From Luteibacter aegosomatis (GTDB lineage: Bacteria; Pseudomonadota; Gammaproteobacteria; Xanthomonadales; Rhodanobacteraceae): a DNA stretch of 64,000 nucleotides. Below the pieces are notes generated by a model. It saw only the letters and a program-made list of their open reading frames with translations, made no database searches and was not told the DNA's origin. The number at the start of each line of letters is the position of its first letter. Position 1 is the first letter of the stretch. Below are positions 45,089-54,880 of the stretch, one piece after another. The translations under genes and the position numbers were made by a program. Location of the stretch: the NCBI RefSeq assembly GCF_023078455.1, contig NZ_CP095740.1:794001-858000 (forward strand). The letters are read 5' to 3'.

Positions 45089-45490
45089 ATGGCCACCTCT
45101 GCATCCACGGGTAACGACGCCCCGGCGCTGATCGACGCACGTATCGCGCAGCTCGGCGACTGGCGAGGCGATGTCCTGGCGAAGGTGCGCGAGCTCATTC
45201 ACGAGGCCGCTCCCCACGTGGTCGAGGAATGGAAATGGCGGGGCACGCCGGTATGGTCACTCGGCGGCATCCTCTGCACCGGCGAAACCTACAAGGCCAA
45301 GGTGAAGCTGACCTTTGCCAAAGGGGCCTCGCTTAAGGATCCCTCGCGACTGTTCAACGCGAGCCTCGACGGCAACGCGAGGCGTGCGATCGACATCGGC
45401 GAGAACGACGAGATCGATCCGAAGGCCTTCAAGGCGCTCGTTCGCGAAGCGGTGGCTTGGAACGCCGACTCGAAAAAGAAGGCGCGCTAG
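45089..45490 (+). CDS. DUF1801-domain protein
   Basis: This 133-residue protein has the YdhG/DUF1801 core: VVEEWKWRGTPVWSLGGILC and KVKLTFAKGASLKDP, read in separate blocks. Function is unknown; the fold resembles frataxin-like/SufE-like small proteins. It starts four bases after the VOC gene stop. Its Lys-rich C-terminus (DSKKKAR) is typical. Confidence 0.8.
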   Translation: MATSASTGNDAPALIDARIAQLGDWRGDVLAKVRELIHEAAPHVVEEWKWRGTPVWSLGGILCTGETYKAKVKLTFAKGASLKDPSRLFNASLDGNARRAIDIGENDEIDPKAFKALVREAVAWNADSKKKAR

Positions 45491-45570
45491 GGTCCGGCCT
45501 GCGCACGATGGGGAAGGCCGCCCCTTGAGGAGCGGGCTTCCCTGGATGGGCTGCCTGGGGACGCGGCCCG

Positions 45571-46536
45571 TTATTCCGGTTGGGTCGCCACGCCGGTCGG
45601 GCTGCCGCCGACGGCAATCGAGGCGGTGACCTTGTTGGTCCAGGGGTCGATGACCGAGATCGTGTTCGATCCGGTATTGGCGACGTAGATCCGGCTCGAA
45701 TGACGATCCACCGCGATCGAACCGGGGCTGTTGCCGACCGGGACGATGTTCGTGGTCTTGCCCTCGGGGTTGATGATGGACACGGTGTTGTCCGCCTGAT
45801 TGGCGACATAGAAAGGCACGCCGATGATGCTGGTGGCGACGGCCGTGGGAGCGTTCCCAGTCGACACGCTCCTGGTCTTGTTCGTGATGGCGTTGATGAC
45901 CGATACGTCGTTGGAGCCGATGTTCGCCACGTAGACGACGAGGCCCAGGGGGCCGGTCGCGAGATTCCACGGCGTCGTGCCGACGGGGACGCTGCCGATC
46001 AGCTTGTGGGAGCGCGTATCGATCACGGAGACGGTGTCGTCCCCGAGGTTGCCCACGTACAGGCGGTTGAGGGAGGCGCTGGTGGCGAGGCTGATCGGCG
46101 CGGCGCCGACGGGCAACGTGTCGCTCACCACGTTGGTCGCGGTCTTGATGACGGATACCGTGTTGTCGCCGAGATTGCCCACGTACACTTCGGCGCCGTT
46201 CGGGCTCACCGCGATGCCCTGGGGTTGGTTGCCGACGGCAAGGGTGGCGACCACGGCATGGGTCGCCGCATCGATCACGGAGACCGAACCGTCGTTGGTG
46301 TTGGCCACGTAAACGTTCTTGCCGTTCGGGCTCACCGCGACGCCCGTCGGCGTGGTTCCCACCGATATCGTGGCGGTCACGGCATTCGTCGTCATGTCGA
46401 TGACCGACACCGAGTTGTCGGTCTGGTTGCTCACATAAGCGTTGTCGCCAGGGCTGGCGGCCGCCGGAAGTGCCGTGCCGGCCATCAGCAGCGGAAGGGC
46501 GCAACGAAGCGCACGCGTCTTGAATCGAGTCGTCAC
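45571..46536 (-). CDS. exported YVTN/YncE-type beta-propeller protein
   Basis: This 321-residue protein has a signal peptide (ALPLLMAGTALPAAA) followed by seven repeats of about 42 residues. The unit reads roughly YVANxxDNTVSVID, then T..V.ATI.VG..P.GVAVSP. This gives a seven-bladed propeller. YVTN proteins of this sort are periplasmic or surface proteins that bind DNA, metals or partners; the ligand here is unknown. It uses a GTG start (VTTRFKTRAL). It is a single gene divergent from dusA across 283 bp. Confidence 0.85.
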   Translation of the reverse strand: MTTRFKTRALRCALPLLMAGTALPAAASPGDNAYVSNQTDNSVSVIDMTTNAVTATISVGTTPTGVAVSPNGKNVYVANTNDGSVSVIDAATHAVVATLAVGNQPQGIAVSPNGAEVYVGNLGDNTVSVIKTATNVVSDTLPVGAAPISLATSASLNRLYVGNLGDDTVSVIDTRSHKLIGSVPVGTTPWNLATGPLGLVVYVANIGSNDVSVINAITNKTRSVSTGNAPTAVATSIIGVPFYVANQADNTVSIINPEGKTTNIVPVGNSPGSIAVDRHSSRIYVANTGSNTISVIDPWTNKVTASIAVGGSPTGVATQPE

Positions 46537-46807
46537 GTGATGATTCTCCGTGGAATGTGGACGCGAAGGCGCCCGGCGTGAAGCGATGAGGCTTCGGCTT
46601 GAATCGTCAGCGCGTGTCCGCGCATCGAGGGCAAGCTATCGACCGGCGATGACGGTTTGGCGATGTGGCTATCACAGGCTTCATGACGGATCGGAGACAC
46701 CTCTGCACCGAACCGGCACGGCACGCGGGGCACGCGAGCCGCCTGGGCTCTCGACCCGGCGAGGGACGGCCGGAACGACGAACGGTGGCAACGCGGGGTA
46801 GGGCGGT

Positions 46808-46813
46808 TAAAAT
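46808..46813 (+). promoter_or_regulatory. -10 box TAAAAT placed for leaderless dusA
   Basis: The box ends six bases before the ATG of dusA at 46820, so transcription should begin on or next to the start codon. No Shine-Dalgarno sequence is present. Confidence 0.55.
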
Positions 46814-46819
46814 GACGCC

Positions 46820-47800
<981 letters not shown>

Positions 47801-47877
47801 TTCCGTTCAGCTTCGGGCGGGTAGGGGCTGGGCATGATCGGCCGAATTGCCGCATGTACGCCGCGTCCACGCCAGAC

Positions 47878-48168
47878 ATGAAAATCACGTTCCGTTCGCT
47901 AGCTTTCGCGCTCGTCCTTGCCGCACCCCTTGCCGCCCACGCCGAGCAGGTGCCCTCGCTGACGCTGGAACAGGCGGTGAGCAAGGTGCAGAAGGAGACC
48001 GGGGGGAAGGTGCTGTCGGCGGATACGCGGCTGGTCGAGCGCGGCCGGATCACCGAATACCGGGTGAAGGTGCTGACCCTGGACGGCCACGTGAAGGTCG
48101 TTCCGATCCGCACGGAAACCGCCAAGCCCCTGGATATGAATGCCGGGGACAACAAGGAGAGACATTGA
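47878..48168 (+). CDS. PepSY-domain small exported protein
   Basis: This 96-residue protein has a signal peptide (SLAFALVLAAPLAAHA) and one PepSY-like domain (LEQAVSKVQKETGGKVLSAD, then ITEYRVKVLTLDGHVKVV). PepSY proteins often modulate peptidases or sensors in the periplasm. It sits immediately before the response regulator, sharing one base with it (TGATG), so a role in tuning this PhoPQ-like system is likely. Confidence 0.85.
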   Translation: MKITFRSLAFALVLAAPLAAHAEQVPSLTLEQAVSKVQKETGGKVLSADTRLVERGRITEYRVKVLTLDGHVKVVPIRTETAKPLDMNAGDNKERH

Positions 48169-48860
48169 TGCGTATCCTGCTCGTTGAGGACGAGGCGCCG
48201 CTGCGCGAGACCCTCGCCGCTCGCCTCAAGCGCGACGGTTTTGCCGTCGACGCCGCCCAGGATGGCGAAGAAGGCCTCTATCTCGGTCGCGAAGTCCCGT
48301 TCGACCTGGCGATCATCGACCTGGGCCTGCCCAAGCTGTCGGGCATGGACCTGGTGAAGGCCCTGCGCGAGCACGGCCAGCGCTATCCCATCCTGATCCT
48401 CACCGCCCGCGGCAGCTGGCAGGACAAGGTGGAAGGCCTCAAGCACGGCGCCGACGACTACCTGGTAAAGCCCTTCCACGTGGAAGAGCTGCTGGCGCGC
48501 ATCAACGCGCTGGTGCGTCGCGCCAGCGGCTGGTCGAAGCCGGTGCTGGCTTGTGGCCCGATCAAGCTCGACACCACGGCGCAGACGGTGACCGTCGAAG
48601 GCCGCCAGGTCGACCTGACCAGCTACGAGTACAAGGTGCTCGAATACCTGATGCTGCACGCCGGCGAGCTGGTCTCCAAGGCCGACCTCACCGAGCACAT
48701 CTACCAGCAGGATTTCGATCGCGACTCCAACGTGCTGGAGGTCTTCATCGGCCGCCTGCGCCGAAAGCTCGATCCGGAAAGCACGCTCAAGCCCATCGAG
48801 ACCGTTCGCGGCCGTGGCTACCGCTTCGCCATTCCGCGCAACGAGGCGGACGAGGACTGA
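48168..48860 (+). CDS. phoP: PhoP-like response regulator
   Basis: This 230-residue OmpR-family regulator has a receiver domain with phospho-acceptor D51 (AIIDLGLPKLSG) and a conserved Lys in YLVKPF. The C-terminal winged helix has LTSYEYKVLEYLMLH and VFIGRLRRKLDP with the final GRGYRF. The sequence resembles PhoP of Xanthomonas and enteric bacteria. It is translationally coupled to the PepSY gene and precedes its sensor by 57 bp. Confidence 0.92.
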   Translation: MRILLVEDEAPLRETLAARLKRDGFAVDAAQDGEEGLYLGREVPFDLAIIDLGLPKLSGMDLVKALREHGQRYPILILTARGSWQDKVEGLKHGADDYLVKPFHVEELLARINALVRRASGWSKPVLACGPIKLDTTAQTVTVEGRQVDLTSYEYKVLEYLMLHAGELVSKADLTEHIYQQDFDRDSNVLEVFIGRLRRKLDPESTLKPIETVRGRGYRFAIPRNEADED

Positions 48861-48869
48861 TATCCCCGG

Positions 48870-48901
48870 GTAACGCGGCACGGAACGTCGCGCCGCGTTA
48901 C
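48870..48901 (+). repeat. hairpin between response regulator and sensor genes
   Basis: Perfect 10-bp arms, GTAACGCGGC and GCCGCGTTAC, are separated by 12 nt. No U-run follows, so it more likely shields or processes the mRNA than ends it. It could set the regulator:kinase ratio. Confidence 0.45.
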
Positions 48902-48917
48902 GAGGTCGTTTCCACGC

Positions 48918-50303
48918 ATGGACAACGCGTCACCTACCAAGCGTCGCCCGCTGTCGCTGGCCGCCCGCGCGGCGCTCGCCACCGGCTTCGCCCTGGCCGC
49001 GTTCCTGGGGTTGACCGGCCTGGCGCAGAACAAGGCCAACTACGCGTCGGAACTGTCGGCGATGCACGATCGCCTGCACAGTTACGTCATCGCCTACATC
49101 ACCGGTACCGACATCACGCGCGGCGGCAAGGTCACGGTGCCCGACAGCCAGCCGAACGCGGATTTCTCGCGGGTCGGCTCGGGGCTCTACGCGATCATCG
49201 TAGGCAACGACGGGTTCCGCTGGCAGTCGTCGTCCGCGCTGGGCCGTGACTTCGATTTCGTGCGCATGCTGCCGCCGGGACAGACGTCCTTCGAGCCGGT
49301 GGAGACGCGCAGCGGCAAGCTCTACGTCTTCAGTTACGGCGTCACGCTCGACAGCACCGAACGTCGCAGCGTGCCGTTGACCTTCGTGGTGGCCCAGACC
49401 GAAGACCAGTTCGAGCGCCTGGTGGCCACCTATCGCCGCACGCAATTCCTCTGGCTTGCCATGCTCGGCATGATGCTCATGCTGCTGCAGCTGTTCCTGC
49501 TGCGCTGGAGCCTGTTGCCGCTGCGTCGCGTGTCGAGCGACCTCGCGCACATCGAGCGCGGTTCGCGCGATCACCTGGACGGCCCCTACCCGATCGAGCT
49601 GACGGTGCTCACGCGCCGGCTCAATGCCTTCATCGACAGCGAGCGCGAGCAGCGTTCGCGCTATCGCGACACGCTCGCCGACCTCGCGCACAGCCTGAAG
49701 ACGCCGTTGGCCGTGGTTCGCTCGCAGATGGAAACCACCAACGACGCGCAGACGCTGCGTGCCGGCATCCTCGACCAGGTGCGCAAGATGGACGAGATCG
49801 TCGCCTATCAGTTGTCGCGCGCCGCCACCTCCGGGCGCCGTACCATCGCTTCCGTCGAGCCGATCGCCGGACATGCGGAAGATCTCGTGCAGAGCCTCGA
49901 AAAGGTGTACGCCGCCAAGAACGTGCTCTGCGAATTCGAGCTGGAAGATGGCGTGACGTTCCCTGGCGAGCAGGGCGACCTGCTGGAGCTGATGGGCAAC
50001 CTCGTCGAAAACGCCTTCAAGTGGGCTTCGCATCGCGTGCTGCTCACGGCACGGAGCATCGGCAAGATCAAGGGAAGGAGCGGCCTGGAACTGGTCGTGG
50101 AAGACGACGGCCCCGGCATTGCCGACGACAAGATCGAGAAGGTCCTCCAGCGCGGCGTGCGCGGCGACGAGCGCGTGCAGGGGCACGGCATCGGACTGTC
50201 GATCGTGCAGGACATCGTCAAGGCGTACCAGGGCGAGTTGCACGTGGATCGCTCCGAAGAGCTGGGCGGCGCGCGATTCCGGGTGCGGCTGCCGCCAGCC
50301 TGA
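48918..50303 (+). CDS. phoQ: PhoQ-like sensor histidine kinase
   Basis: This 461-residue inner-membrane kinase has TM1 at about 15-35 and a periplasmic sensor at about 36-172. TM2 lies at about 175-195 (QFLWLAMLGMMLMLLQLFLL), followed by HAMP and a dimerisation helix DTLADLAHSLKTPLAV with H258. The N-box is NLVENAFKWA and the G-boxes are DDGPGI and GHGIGLSIV. The HSLKTPLAV box is the PhoQ-type variant. A family B repeat begins directly after the stop. Confidence 0.9.
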   Translation: MDNASPTKRRPLSLAARAALATGFALAAFLGLTGLAQNKANYASELSAMHDRLHSYVIAYITGTDITRGGKVTVPDSQPNADFSRVGSGLYAIIVGNDGFRWQSSSALGRDFDFVRMLPPGQTSFEPVETRSGKLYVFSYGVTLDSTERRSVPLTFVVAQTEDQFERLVATYRRTQFLWLAMLGMMLMLLQLFLLRWSLLPLRRVSSDLAHIERGSRDHLDGPYPIELTVLTRRLNAFIDSEREQRSRYRDTLADLAHSLKTPLAVVRSQMETTNDAQTLRAGILDQVRKMDEIVAYQLSRAATSGRRTIASVEPIAGHAEDLVQSLEKVYAAKNVLCEFELEDGVTFPGEQGDLLELMGNLVENAFKWASHRVLLTARSIGKIKGRSGLELVVEDDGPGIADDKIEKVLQRGVRGDERVQGHGIGLSIVQDIVKAYQGELHVDRSEELGGARFRVRLPPA

Positions 50304-50413
50304 TTCGCCGATACGATCGGCTCCCGTCCGTTCGGTCGTCGCGCTGTCGCATCCCTTTGCCAATCCACGGCAGGGCGCCTACCGAAGGGGTGGGAGCCGA
50401 TCGCATCGGCGAA
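50304..50413. repeat. family B intergenic inverted repeat
   Basis: The left arm (50304-50337) is diverged (CTCCCGTCCGTTCGG). The right arm (50379-50413) keeps the consensus with hairpin GCCGATCGCATCGGC. A 41-nt unrelated middle separates them. It begins at the base after the phoQ stop and lies before the convergent mtfA. Confidence 0.8.
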
Positions 50414-50432
50414 CGCTACGAAGCGAGTCAGG

Positions 50433-51197
50433 TCAGCTTGTCGGCGACGGCCCGTAGAAATCGTCCAGCAGCTTCGCCACTTTGGGTTCGGCCTCGCGCA
50501 ACGCGGCGGGCTTCGAGAAATGCATCTCGCTCGTCACCGCGAAGAACTCTTCCGGCGCTTCGGCGGCATACGGATCGATGATCGTATGCCGGCCGCGCTC
50601 CACGGCCTTCACGAGCTTGTCGAAGGCGGCCTGCATGGTCTGGATCCACTCGCGGCGATTCATCGACTTGGGCAGGGGCGGCACCCCGCTGGCCGGACCG
50701 GCGAGCATGTCGAGCTTGTGGGCCATCTCGTGCACCACCACGTTGAAGCCGTCCCAGGGGGCTTCGAGGTCGAGGGCCACGTCGGCGAGCGACAGCACCA
50801 TGGGGCCCCTGTCCCACGCCTCGCCGATCAACGTGTCGTCGCTGTCGGTCACCACGCCGCTGTGCGCGTCGTAATGGCTGCGTCGCACGTTGAACTCGCC
50901 CGGATACACCAGCACGTTGGTCCAGCCCTTGAAGGCGGCGGGCCCGCGTGGGAGGGCGGGCAGGCTCGCCTGCATCGCGATGGCCAGCCGCCAGAAATCG
51001 TCCAGTTCGGCGCCACCCATGGCCTGGAAACGTTTCGTGTGGAGAAAGTCGCCGGCGAGGCGGCGCAGGTAATGGCGCCGGGGCTCGTCGAGCGCTTTCG
51101 CCAGCGGAACGCGGTCGAGCGCCTGGCGCCACAGTGTGTCGTCGATGGGTGGGGCGGGTGCGCGAAAGCGCGAAAGAAAAGACGAAATCAGGCCCAC
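50433..51197 (-). CDS. mtfA: MtfA-like zinc peptidase
   Basis: This 254-residue protein has the metallopeptidase motif HEMAHKLD (H156, E157, H160) with downstream EEFFAVTSEMHF supplying the further Glu ligand. In E. coli MtfA binds the Mlc repressor and has aminopeptidase activity. The start is probably GTG 51197 (VGLISSFLSRF); no ATG is suitable before residue 60. The frame is open far upstream, but that part does not look like protein. Confidence 0.87.
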   Translation of the reverse strand: MGLISSFLSRFRAPAPPIDDTLWRQALDRVPLAKALDEPRRHYLRRLAGDFLHTKRFQAMGGAELDDFWRLAIAMQASLPALPRGPAAFKGWTNVLVYPGEFNVRRSHYDAHSGVVTDSDDTLIGEAWDRGPMVLSLADVALDLEAPWDGFNVVVHEMAHKLDMLAGPASGVPPLPKSMNRREWIQTMQAAFDKLVKAVERGRHTIIDPYAAEAPEEFFAVTSEMHFSKPAALREAEPKVAKLLDDFYGPSPTS

Positions 51198-51216
51198 GAA
51201 CGATCGCCGCAAAGGA

Positions 51217-51567
51217 TCAGAGCATGGACCCCGGCAGGAGCGATTGCCAACTGGGTGAGCTGGAACGGGACGGCGAGGGACCGTCGTGTGGGCCGTCGCC
51301 GACATCGGTCGGTGGCGGCATCGGTGCCGAGTTGCCGCCGGTGCGCGGCGAACCCGCGCCCCGATGGATGCCGGACATCGCATCGCCCCCGGACGCGTCG
51401 CGGCCGCCGGACGGCACGTCGCGCGCCCCGCTACCGCCTTCGAAAGACGACGAAGACCCGCTGCCGCCCACGATGAGCAGACGACTGAAGTCGATGTCGG
51501 AAGCGGCGGCGGTGCCGTTGGCACCGACGAGGCACAGACATCCGAAGATGTAGGGTCTGGCGTTCAT
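51217..51567 (-). CDS. small exported Gly/Ser-rich protein
   Basis: This 116-residue protein has a plausible signal peptide (MNARPYIFGCLCLVGANGTAAA). The mature region is rich in Gly, Ser and Pro and has low complexity (GGSGSSSSFEGGSGARDV...). No family was recognised. It lies 19 bp upstream of mtfA on the same strand. It could be real or a chance open frame in high-GC DNA; the signal-peptide-like start favours a gene. Confidence 0.5.
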   Translation of the reverse strand: MNARPYIFGCLCLVGANGTAAASDIDFSRLLIVGGSGSSSSFEGGSGARDVPSGGRDASGGDAMSGIHRGAGSPRTGGNSAPMPPPTDVGDGPHDGPSPSRSSSPSWQSLLPGSML

Positions 51568-51708
51568 CGGTTTCCCCGTACCCCCTGGGGATACGTCGGG
51601 GGACGACCGATCCTCGCAGAATTTTCACGTAGGTGCCAGTGCTGGAGGGGGTAGGCGGCCGCCCGGCGGCGCCGGGCGAAAATCTCGCCGCTGCCCTAGA
51701 ATGGGCGG

Positions 51709-51747
51709 ATGTCCCGGTCCCTTTCCCCCTTGGCTGCGGCCGCCTGA
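51709..51747 (+). CDS. possible 12-residue leader peptide upstream of birA
   Basis: ATG at 51709 opens MSRSLSPLAAAA and a TGA, ending 17 bases before the birA start. A -10-like TAGAAT ends six bases before this ATG. It may be a leaderless upstream ORF affecting birA, or chance. Confidence 0.3.
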   Translation: MSRSLSPLAAAA

Positions 51748-51764
51748 CGGCTCTTCACGGCACG

Positions 51765-52748
51765 ATGCTCGCACGCGATCTCCTGCAAGCCCTCGCCGAC
51801 GGCGAGCCCGTTTCCGGCGCGGCATTGGCCCGCCATGCGGGTGTGACGCGCGCCGCCGTGTGGAAACAGATCGAGGCGCTGCGCCTGAAGGGTGTGCCCG
51901 TCGATGCCAAGGTCGGCGGCGGTTATCGCCTGCCGTGGCCGGTCCAGCTGCTCGACGCGCCAAGCATCCGCCAGTGGCTGCCGGCGACGGCGTCCTCCGC
52001 CCTGGGCATGCTCGAGGTGCATTGGGAGCTCGATTCCACGTCCAGCGAACTGGCCCGGCGCAACCCCGTGCTCGACGACCTGGCCTTCGTGCTCGCCGAG
52101 ACGCAGAGTGCCGGCCGCGGTCGTCGCGGTCGCGCGTGGCTGTCGCCGCCGGGCATGAACCTCTATCTATCGGTGCTTAAGCGTTTCGATGCGGGATTCG
52201 CGTCGCTGTCGGGTCTGTCGCTGGCGGTGGGAGTCATGCTGATCCGTGCGCTGGACGATCTGGGCATCCGCACGGCGGGCCTGAAGTGGCCCAACGACAT
52301 ACTGGCGGGCAACGCCAAACTCGCCGGCATCCTCGTGGAATTGTCGGGGGAATATTCCGGTCCGTGCGCGGCGGTGATCGGCGTCGGCCTCAACATTCGC
52401 CTTCCCGACAGCGTGCACGAGCGCGCGGGACAACCCGTGACCGACATCGCCGAACTCACGGGCGGCTCGCCGCCCGACCGCAACCGCGCGGCGGCGTCCG
52501 TGGTGGCGGCGCTCACCGAGGGCCTCCTGACGTTCGAGCGCCACGGCTTCGCGGCATTCGTCGACGAATACGCCAGCCACGACCTCCTGCTCGGCAAGCC
52601 GCTGCGCATCCTCGATCCACGCGGCGAATACGAGGCGGTGGGCGAGGGCGTGGACGGGCGCGGTGCGTTGCGCGTACGCCGGACGGACGGCACCGCGATC
52701 ACCGTCGACAGCGCCGAGGTTTCGGTGCGCCGGAGCGGCGTCGCATGA
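51765..52748 (+). CDS. birA: biotin--[acetyl-CoA-carboxylase] ligase / biotin operon repressor
   Basis: This 327-residue bifunctional protein has an N-terminal winged HTH (about 3-55; VSGAALARHAGVTRAAVWKQ). The central ligase domain has the biotinyl-AMP loop GRGRRG (117-122) and KWPNDI. A C-terminal SH3-like domain follows (about 270-327). The HTH indicates it can also repress biotin genes. The start at MLARDLL gives the usual length; the upstream open frame is not family-like. It overlaps coaX by four bases (ATGA). Confidence 0.93.
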   Translation: MLARDLLQALADGEPVSGAALARHAGVTRAAVWKQIEALRLKGVPVDAKVGGGYRLPWPVQLLDAPSIRQWLPATASSALGMLEVHWELDSTSSELARRNPVLDDLAFVLAETQSAGRGRRGRAWLSPPGMNLYLSVLKRFDAGFASLSGLSLAVGVMLIRALDDLGIRTAGLKWPNDILAGNAKLAGILVELSGEYSGPCAAVIGVGLNIRLPDSVHERAGQPVTDIAELTGGSPPDRNRAAASVVAALTEGLLTFERHGFAAFVDEYASHDLLLGKPLRILDPRGEYEAVGEGVDGRGALRVRRTDGTAITVDSAEVSVRRSGVA

Positions 52749-53503
52749 TCCTGCTGCTCGACCTGGGCAATACGCGGCTGAAGTTCGCGCTCTGCGACGG
52801 CGCCACGTTCACCCATCGCGGTGCGTTCGGCTGGGATGCCGACATCGCCCATGAACTGGCACAGCTGTGGTCCGAATGGCCCACGCCCGCGCGCATCCTC
52901 GGGGCGTCGGTGGTGGATGGCGCACGCGAAACGGCCGTTGCCGTCGCCGCCGGGAAAGCGTTCGGGCTCGATCCCCACTGGATACGCACGCCCGCGCATG
53001 CCTGCGGCGTGACCAACGCCTACGCCGAACCGCATCGCCTGGGCGTGGACCGTTTCCTCGCCATGGTGGACGCCTGGGCCGAGGGGCGCGCGCCCTGCGT
53101 GCTCGCCAGCGTGGGCACGGCCCTCACGCTCGACGCCCTCGACGCGGAAGGCCGCCACCTCGGCGGCTGGATCGCGCCGGGTCCGGTGCTGATGCAGCAA
53201 TCGATCCTCGGTGCCACGGCACAGGTGCGTCCCGGCCACGCGGGCGCGGTACGCGACCTCGCCGACAACACCGCCGACGGCCTGGCTTCCGGGTGCTGGC
53301 AGGCATCGGCGGCGCTCGTCGACCGTTTCGTCGCCCGCTCGTCGGCCCGGCTCGGCGGTTCGCCCACGGTGACCCTCGGCGGCGGCGACGCCGACGTGCT
53401 GGCACCGCTTCTCGAACGCGAGGTAGCCATCGTGCCCGACGCGGTATTACGGGGCCTCGCCGTGTGGGCACGGTCGCAGCCCGACGCGGGCGATATCCCC
53501 TAG
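52745..53503 (+). CDS. coaX: type III pantothenate kinase
   Basis: This 252-residue ASKHA-fold kinase catalyses the first step of CoA synthesis. The phosphate-binding DLGNTRLK lies at residues 6-13. GVDRFLAMVDAW and VLASVGTALTLDAL hold the catalytic Asp and phosphate-2 motif. Further support comes from GGWIAPGPVLMQQ and GGGDAD. The ATG overlaps the birA stop. The birA-coaX order is conserved in many gammaproteobacteria. Confidence 0.93.
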   Translation: MILLLDLGNTRLKFALCDGATFTHRGAFGWDADIAHELAQLWSEWPTPARILGASVVDGARETAVAVAAGKAFGLDPHWIRTPAHACGVTNAYAEPHRLGVDRFLAMVDAWAEGRAPCVLASVGTALTLDALDAEGRHLGGWIAPGPVLMQQSILGATAQVRPGHAGAVRDLADNTADGLASGCWQASAALVDRFVARSSARLGGSPTVTLGGGDADVLAPLLEREVAIVPDAVLRGLAVWARSQPDAGDIP

Positions 53504-53569
53504 AATTCCTTCGCTGCCGGTTCTTACAGGGGAACGCGAGCAGGCCCAACCGGAAGAGCCAAGGCCCCC

Positions 53570-54325
53570 ATGCTGCTGCGTTTGCTGTTCGTCCTGCTGA
53601 TCGCACTGAATATCGCCGTCGCCGCGTGGTTGTTGCTCGGCGATACCGGTGTGCACGCGGTCGATCCGGCGGACAAGGGCGTGCCCACGCTGAAACTGCT
53701 GGCCGAGGCGCCCGCCCGCGCTACGAGCGCGCCGTCGCCGGTGCAGCCCGCTCCCGCCCGTTCCGTCGCACCGCCCGCACCGGCGACGCCCGTCGCCGTC
53801 GTGCCGACGGCACCGGAGCCGCCAAAGCCCTCGCCGCCGACCGCCGCACCGCCGCCTCCACAGCGCAGTTATCGCTGCCTCGCCGTCGGACCGTTCGCCA
53901 GCCTGGTCGACCTCAAGGCGGCACGCACGACACTGGCACCACGCATGGCCCGCAGCCGCCAGCGCCAGGAGCAGACGAGCGAATCGCACGGCTGGCGCGT
54001 GTACCTGCCCTCGCAGGCCACCCGCGAGCAGGCGGTGGCCCAGGCGCGCCGCCTCGAAGCCAAGGGCATCAAGGATTACTTCGTGGTGGGCGCCCAGGGC
54101 GACCTGCCCAACTCCGTGGCCCTTGGCCTGTTCCACGACCCGGCCAATGCGCGCAAGCGGCGCGACGAGGTGGTGGCCGCCGGGTTCCCGGCGCGCATGA
54201 GCGAACGCACCGAAACCGTTCCCGTGTGGTGGCTCGACGTCGTCGTTTCCGACGATGCCGCCGCCGACGTACGTCGCGCCGTGCGCACCCCCGGTGTCAC
54301 GACCCGAACCACGGGCTGCTTCTGA
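53570..54325 (+). CDS. SPOR-domain membrane protein
   Basis: This 251-residue protein has one N-terminal membrane helix (LLFVLLIALNIAVAAWLLLG) and a Pro/Ala-rich periplasmic linker (about 45-100). A C-terminal SPOR domain follows (about 100-180; YRCLAVGPFASLVDLKAARTT read in parts) for binding denuded peptidoglycan at the septum. It follows coaX by 66 bp and precedes tRNA-Thr, an order typical of Xanthomonadales. Confidence 0.85.
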   Translation: MLLRLLFVLLIALNIAVAAWLLLGDTGVHAVDPADKGVPTLKLLAEAPARATSAPSPVQPAPARSVAPPAPATPVAVVPTAPEPPKPSPPTAAPPPPQRSYRCLAVGPFASLVDLKAARTTLAPRMARSRQRQEQTSESHGWRVYLPSQATREQAVAQARRLEAKGIKDYFVVGAQGDLPNSVALGLFHDPANARKRRDEVVAAGFPARMSERTETVPVWWLDVVVSDDAAADVRRAVRTPGVTTRTTGCF

Positions 54326-54341
54326 TAAACTCCCCGCCTTC

Positions 54342-54417
54342 GCCGGCATAGCTCAGTTGGTAGAGCAACCGCCTTGTAAGCGGTAGGTCCCCAGTTCGAA
54401 TCCGGGTGCCGGCACCA
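54342..54417 (+). tRNA. tRNA-Thr(UGU)
   Basis: This is a 76-nt cloverleaf with acceptor GCCGGCA/TGCCGGC and encoded ACCA end. The D-arm is TAGCTCAGTTGG. The anticodon stem ACCGC/GCGGT has loop CTTGTAA (anticodon TGT at 54375-54377), and the T-loop is TTCGAAT. A -10-like TAAACT (54326-54331) lies 10 bp upstream, just after the SPOR gene stop. Confidence 0.96.
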
Positions 54418-54433
54418 TCCTGTCCGCCGCGCT

Positions 54434-54880
54434 TCAGCGCAGGTATCGCCTGTCGAACCAGAACGGTTCCACGAAGGCTTCGCTCAGGTACGTTTCCGCC
54501 TCGACGTGCGCGGGATTGATCAGGTAATTCGTCGAGTGCGCGAGGATGGCCGAGGGCACGGGCAGGACGAGCGATGCCGATGCCACGAGCCACGCATTGC
54601 CGATCGCCTGGCTCGTGGGAACGTTGGCCTGCCATCCGGAAGGCAGGTCGAGTTTCGGGGCGACACTCGCATGCTCGGCCACGTCGATCGCGATCAACTT
54701 CAGCGTGAGCGGTATCGTCGTGATGCCGAGGTGCATGTGCGCCATGGCTTCCACCATGGCCAGCGCCGGATGTTCCGCCGCGTAGATGATGGGGCGTCCT
54801 TGCGTGTGCCAACGTCCGTCGGCATGGCGACCCCCCGTTCCTTCGAGGCCCGGATAGGCCGAAATACGCCACAGCCGCAT
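54434..54880 (-). CDS. RES-domain toxin (NAD+-degrading)
   Basis: This 148-residue protein of the RES family has toxins that phosphorolyse or hydrolyse NAD+ (MbcT, ParT). The conserved Arg is in RLWRIS, the Glu in HPALAMVEAMAH, and the Ser/Asn in HSTNYLINP. Its ATG shares a base with the stop of the antitoxin gene (TAATG reading), the usual antitoxin-first order. It lies 17 bp from the 3' end of tRNA-Thr. Confidence 0.9.
   Translation of the reverse strand: MRLWRISAYPGLEGTGGRHADGRWHTQGRPIIYAAEHPALAMVEAMAHMHLGITTIPLTLKLIAIDVAEHASVAPKLDLPSGWQANVPTSQAIGNAWLVASASLVLPVPSAILAHSTNYLINPAHVEAETYLSEAFVEPFWFDRRYLR

Noticed and set aside
45580..46581. 333-codon Asp/Gly-rich plus-strand frame that looks like calcium-binding repeats
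   Set aside because: Periodic only because it is the complement of the YVTN repeats on the minus strand.
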